From Bacillota bacterium (GTDB lineage: Bacteria > Bacillota > Clostridia > Lachnospirales > Lachnospiraceae), in NCBI GenBank assembly GCA_023419655.1, contig JAEZXP010000121.1, positions 1 to 19,102 on the forward strand: DNA of 19,102 nucleotides, in the 5' to 3' direction. The notes below the pieces were generated by a model that searched no databases, was not told the DNA's origin, and saw only the letters and a list, made by a program, of their open reading frames with translations. The position numbers and the translations under genes were made by a program. Positions 5,524 through 12,692 of this stretch are shown piece by piece. Position 1 is the first letter of the stretch; each line of letters starts with the position of its first letter.

Positions 5524-7191
5524 ATGAAGACAATTGAGTTGTTGGAAGTGATATTTGTATTTGCCGGTGGGTTAGGAATGTTCCTGTATGGTATGAACAT
5601 GATGGGAGACGGATTACAAAAATCAACGGGAAACAAGCTAAAAAGATTGTTGGGCTATTTGACAAATAACCGATTAATGGCAGTGCTGGTAGGTGTGGTG
5701 GTAACAGGTATTATACAGAGTTCCTCAGCAACGACAGTAATGATTGTAGGCTTTGTTAATGCGGGCATTATGAATCTTGTTCAGGCAACAGGGGTAATAA
5801 TGGGAGCAAATATAGGAACGACTGTAACAGCTTGGCTTGTTTCCATGGGTGAGTGGAGTACGTTTTTAAAACCCGATTTTTTTGCACCGATATTAATCGC
5901 AATAGGTGTGCTTATAACATTAATAACGAAGAATAAGAAGAAAAAAGATATTGCTGAAATTATTATTGGACTTGGACTTTTGTTTATCGGACTTAAATTT
6001 ATGTCCGATGTAATTAAGCCATATGCGCAATCAGAAGGCTCTATATTCACGCAGGCTTTTGCCACGCTGGGTAAGAATCCGCTATTGGGAATATTAACCG
6101 GTGCGGTAGTTACCGCCATTATTCAAAGCTCTTCGGCATCCGTAGGCATCTTGCAGACCTTGGCGATGGCAGGGGTGGTAAATTGGCAGGCTGCGATATT
6201 TATTACGCTGGGTCAGAATATCGGAACCTGTATCACAGCCATATTATCCAGTATAGGTGCAAATAAAACTGCAAAGCGTGCAGCCGTGATACATTTGTCA
6301 TTCAATGTAATAGGAGCGATTCTATTTGGAACGGTTATGTTTATCCTATTCAGGCTGAAGCCGGATTTTGCAGCTTCGGATATCAATAGTACACAGATTT
6401 CAATATTCCATACAATATTTAACATGACGAATACAATCGTACTATTCCCGTTTGCTAACTTCCTGGTTAAGCTGTCCGGATTATTTATTGATGACTCTAA
6501 AATGGAGACCAGTGCAGATGAATATCAGATTACACTTCGCCATTTGGATGAGCGTATTCTCGAAACCCCCTCATTTGCTGTACAAAATGCAATTAAAGAA
6601 GTAATTCATATGGGTGAAATCACGCTGGATAATACAAAAGAGGCAGTGGAAGCTTTGCTAAATAATGATGATGAGAAGGCAAGGAAGGTATTCGAGGTAG
6701 AGAAGGTGATTGATGCCCATCAAAAGATTCTGAATGAATATCTGGTAAAAATCAATAATCTCTCTTTGACGGAAAGGCAGCATAAGATTGTCAATAATCT
6801 CTTTCATACCGTTTCAAATATTGAAAGAATCGGAGACCATGCGGACAACCTGGCGGAGCTGGCAGAGGAAAAGGTCAGCAATAACCTGTATCTTTCGGAT
6901 GAAGCATATGGAGAGCTTAAGAATATCTGCAATATGGCGGTGGAATCCTTTGAATATGCGTTAAAAGCCAGAACAGATGAAAATATGGATGATATCCATA
7001 AGGTAGAAATAATCGAAAAAGAAGTGGACAAGCTAAAGGATGAATTGCGTCAGAAACATATAGACAGGCTTTCACAGGGGCTCTGCTCTTCGGAAAACGG
7101 AGTAGTCTTTATTGATGCTTTGATTAACCTGGAAAGAATATCGGACCATTCTCTTAACATCGTAAATTATGTGGAAAGTGAGATATCGTAA
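5524..7191 (+). CDS. Na/Pi cotransporter family protein with PhoU-like C-terminal domain
   Basis: The protein has 555 aa. The N-terminal part (about 1-325) has 8-9 TM segments and two inverted Na_Pi_cotrans repeats, shown by the paired motifs QSSSATT (65-71) and QSSSASV (201-207) and by GANIGTT (94-100) and GQNIGTC (230-236). The soluble part (about 330-555) is a PhoU-like helical domain with repeated ERIxDHxxN motifs (IERIGDHADNL and LERISDHSLNI). The family imports phosphate with sodium in animals; bacterial members with PhoU domains are linked to phosphate export or homeostasis, so direction is uncertain. AGGAGG at 5514-5519 precedes ATG-ATG at 5521/5524; I use 5524. A TATAAT at 5421-5426 without a good -35 may be its promoter. 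It seems monocistronic; after the stop only a weak ACTGC/GCAGT hairpin is seen. Confidence 0.92.
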   Translation: MKTIELLEVIFVFAGGLGMFLYGMNMMGDGLQKSTGNKLKRLLGYLTNNRLMAVLVGVVVTGIIQSSSATTVMIVGFVNAGIMNLVQATGVIMGANIGTTVTAWLVSMGEWSTFLKPDFFAPILIAIGVLITLITKNKKKKDIAEIIIGLGLLFIGLKFMSDVIKPYAQSEGSIFTQAFATLGKNPLLGILTGAVVTAIIQSSSASVGILQTLAMAGVVNWQAAIFITLGQNIGTCITAILSSIGANKTAKRAAVIHLSFNVIGAILFGTVMFILFRLKPDFAASDINSTQISIFHTIFNMTNTIVLFPFANFLVKLSGLFIDDSKMETSADEYQITLRHLDERILETPSFAVQNAIKEVIHMGEITLDNTKEAVEALLNNDDEKARKVFEVEKVIDAHQKILNEYLVKINNLSLTERQHKIVNNLFHTVSNIERIGDHADNLAELAEEKVSNNLYLSDEAYGELKNICNMAVESFEYALKARTDENMDDIHKVEIIEKEVDKLKDELRQKHIDRLSQGLCSSENGVVFIDALINLERISDHSLNIVNYVESEIS

Positions 7192-7278
7192 TTAGATATA
7201 AAACTGCACAAAAAAAGCAGTGTAACCATAAAAAATATAACTAATATCATAATAATCCATAAAATACTTAGTAAACCC

Positions 7279-7307
7279 TTGATATTTTGGATTATATTGT
7301 GTAAAAT
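7279..7307 (+). promoter_or_regulatory. Sigma-A-type promoter of the glycolytic cluster
   Basis: TTGATA (7279-7284), a 17-base spacer and TAAAAT (7302-7307) lie 118 bp before gap. A TTGACA at 7324-7329 has no matching -10 at 16-18 bases and is part of the leader hairpin instead. Confidence 0.6.
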
Positions 7308-7312
7308 TATGA

Positions 7313-7360
7313 TTGAGAAAAAATTGACAAACAGTAATCTGTTGCAGGTCTGTTTCTCAA
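7313..7360 (+). other. gap leader: nested inverted repeat at the predicted mRNA 5' end
   Basis: TTGAGAAA (7313-7320) and TTTCTCAA (7353-7360) are a perfect 8-bp inverted repeat enclosing a second one, AACAG-TAAT-CTGTT (7330-7343). The predicted transcription start falls at about 7314, so the hairpin would begin the mRNA. It may protect the transcript, or as DNA be an operator. It does not resemble the CggR operator, and no cggR gene precedes gap. Confidence 0.6.
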
Positions 7361-7424
7361 AAATATGCTTTAACTATTCATAATAAATAGTTACAATAAA
7401 TCAACGAATCAGGAGGAATTAATT

Positions 7425-8438
7425 ATGGCAGTAAAAGTAGCAATTAATGGTTTTGGACGTATCGGCCGTCTTGCTTTCAGACAGATGTTCGGTGCAGAAG
7501 GTTATGAAATAGTAGCGCTTAATGATTTGACAGATGCTAAGATGCTGGCGCATTTATTAAAATACGATTCAGCACAGGGCAGATATCCAAAAGCTGATAC
7601 CGTTGTAGCAAAAGACAATTCTATCGTTGTTGACGGTAAAGAGATTCGGATTTACAGTGAAGCAGACCCTTCCAAATTACCTTGGAAAGAGCTGGATGTA
7701 GATGTTGTTCTTGAGTGTACAGGTTTCTTCGCTTCTAAAGCAAAATCACAGGCACATATCGATGCAGGTGCTAAGAAGGTAGTTATCTCTGCTCCTGCAG
7801 GAAATGACCTTCCTACAGTTGTATTCGGCGTTAATGAGGATGTCTTAAAGGCATCGGATACAATTATTTCCGCGGCATCCTGTACAACAAACTGCCTCGC
7901 TCCTATGGCGGATACTTTAAATAAGATGGCTCCGATTATTAAGGGTTATATGATGACAATCCATGCTTATACCGGTGACCAGATGGTATTAGACGGCCCT
8001 CACAGAAAGGGTGACCTTAGAAGAGCAAGAGCAGCAGCAGTTAATATCGTTCCTAATTCCACCGGTGCTGCAAAGGCAATCGGCTTAGTTATTCCTGAAC
8101 TGGCAGGCAAGCTTGACGGTGCTGCACAGAGAGTTCCTGTACCTACAGGTTCCTCAACAATCTTAACAGCAGTATGTGACAAGGCAGTAACTGCTGAGGA
8201 AGTAAATGCAGCAATGAAAGCAGCAGCGAATGCTTCTTTCGGTTATACAGAAGACGAAATCGTTTCCTCCGATATTATCGGAAGCACATACGGTTCTATC
8301 TTTGACGCAACCCAGACCAAAATCATGGACCTTGGAGATGGCAAGTCTTTAGTTAAGGTTGTAGCATGGTATGACAATGAGAATTCATATACCAGCAACA
8401 TGGTTAGAACGATTAAATATTTTAATGAATTAGCTTAA
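7425..8438 (+). CDS. gap: Glyceraldehyde-3-phosphate dehydrogenase, type I, NAD-dependent
   Basis: The protein has 337 aa. It oxidises and phosphorylates glyceraldehyde-3-phosphate to 1,3-bisphosphoglycerate. The Rossmann motif INGFGRIGR is at 7-15, and Asp34 (ALNDLTD) indicates NAD preference. Catalytic Cys153 lies in SAASCTTNCLAP, and His180 in TIHAYTGDQ. The C-terminal NENSY region is intact (WYDNENSYTSNM). AGGAGG sits 8 bases before ATG 7425. It is the first gene of the gap-pgk-tpiA-gpmI cluster and is followed by a hairpin that likely lets part of the transcription continue into pgk. Codon choice (many GTT, GCA, CCT, few rare codons) looks like that of a highly expressed gene. Confidence 0.98.
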   Translation: MAVKVAINGFGRIGRLAFRQMFGAEGYEIVALNDLTDAKMLAHLLKYDSAQGRYPKADTVVAKDNSIVVDGKEIRIYSEADPSKLPWKELDVDVVLECTGFFASKAKSQAHIDAGAKKVVISAPAGNDLPTVVFGVNEDVLKASDTIISAASCTTNCLAPMADTLNKMAPIIKGYMMTIHAYTGDQMVLDGPHRKGDLRRARAAAVNIVPNSTGAAKAIGLVIPELAGKLDGAAQRVPVPTGSSTILTAVCDKAVTAEEVNAAMKAAANASFGYTEDEIVSSDIIGSTYGSIFDATQTKIMDLGDGKSLVKVVAWYDNENSYTSNMVRTIKYFNELA

Positions 8439-8470
8439 TTCAGGCAATTAATTTTAAATGATCCATATTG

Positions 8471-8498
8471 GGTCCGGTCTTAAAGGACCGGACCTTTT
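8471..8498 (+). terminator. Leaky terminator or processing hairpin between gap and pgk
   Basis: GGTCCGGTC (8471-8479) and GACCGGACC (8486-8494) form a perfect 9-bp GC-rich stem with a TTAAAG loop, then only TTTT before AT. The short U-tract suggests partial read-through, which would give more gap than downstream mRNA. Confidence 0.7.
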
Positions 8499-8528
8499 AT
8501 ACTTGATTGAAAAGGAGTTAATAAGATA

Positions 8529-9719
8529 ATGAATAAGAAATCAGTTGATGATATCAATGTAAAGGGCAAACGGGTTCTAGTAAGATGTGATTTTAATGTT
8601 CCTTTGCAGGAGGGCAGGATTACCGATGAGGTGCGCCTTGTAGAAGCACTTCCGACCATTAAGAAGCTAATCAATGACGGAGGAAAGGTTATTCTTTGCT
8701 CCCATCTGGGTAAGCCGAAGGGAGTACCGAAGCCGGAGCTGTCCCTTGCCCCTGTTGCAGCAAGATTACCGGAGCTGTTAGGTCAGGACGTTGTATTTGC
8801 AAAGGATGACAATGTTGTTGGGGAGAATGCGAAAGCGGCTGTAGCTGCGATGAAGGACGGAGACGTTGTTCTTCTGGAAAACACACGCTATAGAGAAGAA
8901 GAAACAAAGAATGTAGATGTATTTAGCCAGGAGTTGGCATCCTTATGCGATGTATTTGTAAATGATGCTTTTGGTACTGCTCACAGAGCACACTGCTCCA
9001 ACGTGGGAGTTACCAAATTCGTGGATACTGCAGTTGTGGGATATCTGATGCAGAAGGAAATTGAATTCCTGGGTAATGCCGTTAACAATCCCAAGAGACC
9101 TTTTGTAGCTATTTTAGGCGGCTCCAAGGTGTCCAGTAAAATATCCGTAATCAACAATCTTCTGGATAAGGTTGATACATTGATAATCGGCGGCGGCATG
9201 GCCTACACCTTTATGAAGGCAAACGGAGAAGAAGTTGGTAATTCCCTGCTGGAAGAAGATTATCTGGACTATGCCAAGGAAATGTTAGAAAAAGCAGAAA
9301 AGAAAGGTGTTAAGCTATTAATACCTGTCGATACCGTGGTAGCGAAGGAATTCTCCAATGATGCAGAGTATAAGACCGTAAAGCGCGGAGAAATCGAGCC
9401 TGAATGGCAGGGACTTGATATTGGTGAAGAGACCTGCAAGCTATTCGCAGATGCGATTAAGGATGCTAAGACGGTGGTTTGGAACGGACCGATGGGCGTA
9501 TTTGAAATGCCGAACTTTGCAAAGGGTACAATAGCAGTTGCGAAGGCACTGGCAGAAATCGATGCAACCACTATTATCGGCGGTGGAGATTCTGCGGCAG
9601 CTGTTAACCAGCTGGGCTTTGGAGATAAGATGAGCCATATTTCTACCGGCGGCGGAGCTTCCCTTGAATACTTAGAAGGCAAAGAACTTCCTGGTGTAGC
9701 AGCAGCTAATGATAAGTAA
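8529..9719 (+). CDS. pgk: Phosphoglycerate kinase
   Basis: The protein has 396 aa, normal for the bacterial enzyme. It transfers phosphate from 1,3-bisphosphoglycerate to ADP, making ATP. The N-terminal signature RVLVRCDFNVPL is at 15-26 (Asp21 and Asn23 bind 3-phosphoglycerate). LLENTRYREEE is near 115-125, ILGGSKVSSKI at 195-205, and the nucleotide site includes WNGPMGVFE (318-326), GGGDSAAAV (351-359) and STGGGASLEYLEG (372-384). AAAGGAG at 8511-8517 is 11 bases upstream of the ATG. It lies 90 bp after gap behind a leaky hairpin and is separated from tpiA by a perfect 18-bp inverted repeat. Confidence 0.98.
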   Translation: MNKKSVDDINVKGKRVLVRCDFNVPLQEGRITDEVRLVEALPTIKKLINDGGKVILCSHLGKPKGVPKPELSLAPVAARLPELLGQDVVFAKDDNVVGENAKAAVAAMKDGDVVLLENTRYREEETKNVDVFSQELASLCDVFVNDAFGTAHRAHCSNVGVTKFVDTAVVGYLMQKEIEFLGNAVNNPKRPFVAILGGSKVSSKISVINNLLDKVDTLIIGGGMAYTFMKANGEEVGNSLLEEDYLDYAKEMLEKAEKKGVKLLIPVDTVVAKEFSNDAEYKTVKRGEIEPEWQGLDIGEETCKLFADAIKDAKTVVWNGPMGVFEMPNFAKGTIAVAKALAEIDATTIIGGGDSAAAVNQLGFGDKMSHISTGGGASLEYLEGKELPGVAAANDK

Positions 9720-9772
9720 TTAATAAAATACATTAATTTTAATAATAAGCTTACATGTCTTGAAAGAACTTC

Positions 9773-9823
9773 GTAGCAAGCTTTTCCGTATTAAGTATTG
9801 TATTTTACGGAAAAGCTTGCTAC
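9773..9823 (+). repeat. Perfect 18-bp inverted repeat between pgk and tpiA
   Basis: GTAGCAAGCTTTTCCGTA (9773-9790) and TACGGAAAAGCTTGCTAC (9806-9823) are exactly complementary around a 15-base loop. No U-tract follows on the plus strand (AATCAGT), so it is not a canonical terminator. It may be an mRNA-stabilising or processing structure within the operon, or a mobile palindromic repeat. Confidence 0.8.
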
Positions 9824-9882
9824 AATCAGTATGGCAGAAAAACGGAAAATAAAAAGTGAATAAGAGAATATAGGAGGATAGT

Positions 9883-10629
9883 ATGCGTAGAAAAATCATA
9901 GCAGGTAATTGGAAGATGAATAAGACACCCAGTGAAGCAATTGCATTGATAAATGAGTTAAAGCCTCTGGTAGCGACAGAGGAAGCAGATGTAGTATTTT
10001 GTGTTCCTGCAATCAGTCTGATTCCTGCCGTAGAGGCAGTTAAAGGAACCAATATTGAGATTGGTGCACAGAATATGTATTATGAAGAAAACGGTGCATA
10101 TACCGGTGAAATCGCTCCGAATATGCTGACAGAAGCCGGAGTAAAGTATGTTATCATCGGTCATTCTGAGAGAAGAGAGTATTTTGCAGAGACAGATGAG
10201 ACGGTAAATAAAAAGGTGTTAAAGGCATTTGAGCATGGTCTGACACCGATTGTATGCTGTGGAGAATCCTTAACCCAGAGAGAACAGGGAATTACGATAG
10301 ATTTTGTACGCCAGCAGATAAAGATTGCATTTCTTCATGTTACAAAGGAGCAGGCAAGAGAAGCCGTTATCGCGTATGAGCCTATCTGGGCAATCGGTAC
10401 GGGTAAAGTGGCTACCTCTGAGCAGGCGGAAGAAGTATGCAAGGCAATTCGTGATTGCATCGCAGAGATATACGATGAAGCTACGGCAGAGGCAATCCGC
10501 ATACAGTACGGCGGAAGTGTCAGTGCATCCAGTGCCAATGAGTTGTTCTCACAACCGGATATTGACGGCGGATTAGTGGGCGGTGCAAGCCTTAAAGCTG
10601 ATTTTGGCAAAATTGTTAATTACAAATAA
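9883..10629 (+). CDS. tpiA: Triosephosphate isomerase
   Basis: The protein has 248 aa. It interconverts dihydroxyacetone phosphate and glyceraldehyde-3-phosphate. Active-site residues are all present: Asn9 and Lys11 (AGNWKMNKT), His94 (IIGHSERREYF) and Glu166 in AYEPIWAIGTGK, which opens the flexible loop. Phosphate-binding GGSVSA and GGLVGGASL are near the C-terminus. AGGAGG lies a few bases before ATG 9883 (ATAGGAGGATAGT). It sits third in the glycolytic cluster, 163 bp after pgk, with the 18-bp inverted repeat in the gap. No separate promoter is evident. Confidence 0.98.
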   Translation: MRRKIIAGNWKMNKTPSEAIALINELKPLVATEEADVVFCVPAISLIPAVEAVKGTNIEIGAQNMYYEENGAYTGEIAPNMLTEAGVKYVIIGHSERREYFAETDETVNKKVLKAFEHGLTPIVCCGESLTQREQGITIDFVRQQIKIAFLHVTKEQAREAVIAYEPIWAIGTGKVATSEQAEEVCKAIRDCIAEIYDEATAEAIRIQYGGSVSASSANELFSQPDIDGGLVGGASLKADFGKIVNYK

Positions 10630-10640
10630 ATGCATACAGA

Positions 10641-10682
10641 GCTTGTGCCTGCGTCATTTGCGACACAAACTTAGTACGCAGG
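10641..10682 (+). other. Alternative hairpins immediately before the gpmI ribosome-binding site
   Basis: CCTGCGT (10648-10654) pairs with ACGCAGG (10676-10682), ending 3 bases before the GGAGG of gpmI. TTGTG (10643-10647) can instead pair with CACAA (10664-10668). The two pairings interleave, so they would compete or form a pseudoknot. A role in gpmI translation or mRNA processing is inference. Confidence 0.45.
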
Positions 10683-10695
10683 AACGGAGGAAGAT

Positions 10696-12240
10696 ATGAG
10701 TAAAAAACCGACAGTATTATTGATATTAGATGGCTATGGGCTTAACGATAAAAAAGAAGCCAATGCAATTGCAATGGCGAATACACCTGTTATGGACAAA
10801 TTGATGGAAGAGTATCCGTTTGTAAAGGGCTATGCCAGCGGAATGGCAGTAGGTCTCCCGGATGGACAGATGGGTAACTCGGAGGTTGGACATATCAATA
10901 TAGGTGCTGGCAGAATCGTATATCAGGAGCTGACCAGAATTACAAAGGAAATTCAGGACGGAACCTTCTTTGAGAATGCCGCTCTGCTTGCAGCAGTTGA
11001 TAATTGCAAAAGAAATAATTCCGACCTTCATTTATATGGATTGTTATCCGATGGAGGTGTTCACAGCCATAATACCCATTTGTACGGCTTATTGGAGCTT
11101 GCCAAACGCCATGGACTCTCGAATGTATATGTACACGCATTTTTAGACGGCAGAGACACGCCTCCCGCTTCCGGTAAAGGCTATGTAGAGGAGCTTGGGG
11201 AGAAGATGAGGACGCTTGGTGTCGGCAAAATTGCCACAGTAATGGGCCGTTACTATGTTATGGACAGAGACAACCGCTGGGACCGTGTAGAGAAGGCCTA
11301 CCGTGCCATGGCATACGGAGAAGGAGAAACAGCCGAAAGTGCAATTGTTGCAGTTCAGAATTCCTATGATAAGGAAGCCTTTGACGAATTCGTATTGCCT
11401 ACGGTAGTATTGGAGGATGGAAAGCCTGTAGCAACAATTAAAGAAAATGATTCCGTTATTTTTTATAATTTCAGGCCTGACCGTGCAAGAGAAATCACAA
11501 GAGTATTCTGTGATGATGATTTTAAAGGTTTTGACCGGGGCAAAGAGAGAATAAAGCTGACCTATGTCTGCTTCTCTGAATACGATATTACAATCTCGAA
11601 TAAGCTGGTGGCTTTCCATAAGGTATCCATCGACAATACATTCGGAGAGTTTCTTGCAAAACATAAAATGACACAGCTTCGGCTTGCTGAGACTGAAAAA
11701 TATGCCCACGTTACCTTCTTCTTTAATGCAGGAGTGGAGGTTCCCAATGAAGGTGAGGATAGAATTCTTGTGAATTCTCCGAAGGTAGCAACCTATGACC
11801 TGCAGCCGGAAATGAGTGTATACAAGGTGTCAGAGAATTTGGTTGATGCAATCAAGTCGGACAAATATGACGTAATTATAGCGAACTTTGCGAATCCGGA
11901 TATGGTTGGACATACCGGAATAATGGAGGCGGCCGTTAAAGCAATCGAAGCAGTTGACGAATGTGTCGGTAAGGTTATGGAAGCACTATTATCTGCAGAC
12001 GGACAGATGTTTATCTGTGCGGACCACGGAAACGCAGAGCAGTTAATCGATTATAATACCCATGAGCCTTTTACCGCTCATACTACGAATCCAGTACCGT
12101 TTATACTGGTGAACTACGACGAGAATTATACCTTAGCGGAGAACGGATGCCTGGCTGATATTGTTCCTACCATGATTGATATGATGGGAATGGAGAAGCC
12201 GGATAAGATGACAGGAAAATCCCTATTGGTTAAGAAGTAA
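10696..12240 (+). CDS. gpmI: 2,3-bisphosphoglycerate-independent phosphoglycerate mutase
   Basis: The protein has 514 aa, normal for the Mn-dependent iPGM. It interconverts 3- and 2-phosphoglycerate and belongs to the alkaline phosphatase superfamily. LLILDGYGLND near the N-terminus provides a metal ligand (Asp12), and the nucleophile Ser62 lies in GQMGNSEVGH. Further signatures are LLSDGGVHSH, FLDGRDTPP, NFRPDRAREI, NFANPDMVGHTG, CADHGNAEQ and TAHTTNPVPF. The start has ACGGAGG 5-6 bases upstream. It is the last gene of the glycolytic cluster; enolase, often next in Firmicutes, does not follow. No terminator is seen before secG, so read-through is possible. Confidence 0.97.
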   Translation: MSKKPTVLLILDGYGLNDKKEANAIAMANTPVMDKLMEEYPFVKGYASGMAVGLPDGQMGNSEVGHINIGAGRIVYQELTRITKEIQDGTFFENAALLAAVDNCKRNNSDLHLYGLLSDGGVHSHNTHLYGLLELAKRHGLSNVYVHAFLDGRDTPPASGKGYVEELGEKMRTLGVGKIATVMGRYYVMDRDNRWDRVEKAYRAMAYGEGETAESAIVAVQNSYDKEAFDEFVLPTVVLEDGKPVATIKENDSVIFYNFRPDRAREITRVFCDDDFKGFDRGKERIKLTYVCFSEYDITISNKLVAFHKVSIDNTFGEFLAKHKMTQLRLAETEKYAHVTFFFNAGVEVPNEGEDRILVNSPKVATYDLQPEMSVYKVSENLVDAIKSDKYDVIIANFANPDMVGHTGIMEAAVKAIEAVDECVGKVMEALLSADGQMFICADHGNAEQLIDYNTHEPFTAHTTNPVPFILVNYDENYTLAENGCLADIVPTMIDMMGMEKPDKMTGKSLLVKK

Positions 12241-12247
12241 AAATATG

Positions 12248-12276
12248 TTGAAATAAAATACGTTCTGTGGTAGAAT
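12248..12276 (+). promoter_or_regulatory. Sigma-A-type promoter of secG
   Basis: TTGAAA (12248-12253), a 17-base spacer and TAGAAT (12271-12276), 44 bp before the GTG start. Confidence 0.65.
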
Positions 12277-12320
12277 AGGCATAGTTTTGGAATGATTTTA
12301 GTTTGGAATGGAGGATTGTC

Positions 12321-12563
12321 GTGGAGGTTTTAAGAGCAATAGTTCAAATCGTATATATTGGTATTTGTGTAGTGTTAACAGTTATAGTGCTAAGACAGGA
12401 AGGAAAATCATCAGGATTATCCGGTGCATTGACCGGAGCGTCATCCGAATCTTACTGGAGTAAGAACAAGGGCCGCTCTGCCGAGGGTATGCTTGAGAAA
12501 GTAACGAAGATACTTGCTGCATTTTTTATTGTACTCTCCGTTGTACTTAATCTAAACTGGTAA
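12321..12563 (+). CDS. secG: SecG, preprotein translocase subunit
   Basis: The protein has 80 aa. It is the small accessory subunit of the SecYEG channel. Two TM helices (about 5-24 and 60-79) flank a cytoplasmic loop with the family-typical VLRQEGKSSGLSGALTG and a Gly/Ser-rich stretch. GTG 12321 is chosen because TGGAGG lies 6 bases upstream; an in-frame TTG at 12303 would add six residues but would swallow that site. It has its own promoter and terminator. secG beside rnr, smpB and ssrA is a conserved Firmicute arrangement, here without the carboxylesterase gene found between secG and rnr in Bacillus. Confidence 0.92.
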   Translation: MEVLRAIVQIVYIGICVVLTVIVLRQEGKSSGLSGALTGASSESYWSKNKGRSAEGMLEKVTKILAAFFIVLSVVLNLNW

Positions 12564-12580
12564 ATAAGATTAATATTAAA

Positions 12581-12607
12581 ACACTCTGGATACCCAGAGT
12601 GTTTTTT
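12581..12607 (+). terminator. secG terminator
   Basis: ACACTCTGG (12581-12589) and CCAGAGTGT (12594-12602) form a perfect 9-bp stem with an ATAC loop, followed by TTTTTT. Confidence 0.9.
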
Positions 12608-12647
12608 GCTGATTGCCACTAAATCATTATTAAAATAATGGAATATA

Positions 12648-12656
12648 TGGTATACT
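12648..12656 (+). promoter_or_regulatory. Extended -10 promoter of rnr-smpB
   Basis: TGGTATACT is a TGn-extended -10 (TATACT at 12651-12656). The -35 region is poor, as is usual for extended -10 promoters. It lies 37 bp before the rnr ATG and downstream of the secG terminator, so rnr-smpB needs a start here. Confidence 0.5.
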
Positions 12657-12692
12657 ATGAAATATATTAAAATTTACAAGCAGGAGTAATGA

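Noticed and set aside
7324..7329. TTGACA as the -35 of the gap promoter
   Set aside because: No -10 lies at 16-18 bases downstream, and the sequence is part of the leader inverted repeat; TTGATA-17-TAAAAT upstream is better.
11143..11709. Minus-strand open frame of 188 codons inside gpmI
   Set aside because: It is antisense to a well-conserved enzyme gene, rich in Cys/Phe/Ile as expected from reading complementary codons, and has no RBS or context of its own.
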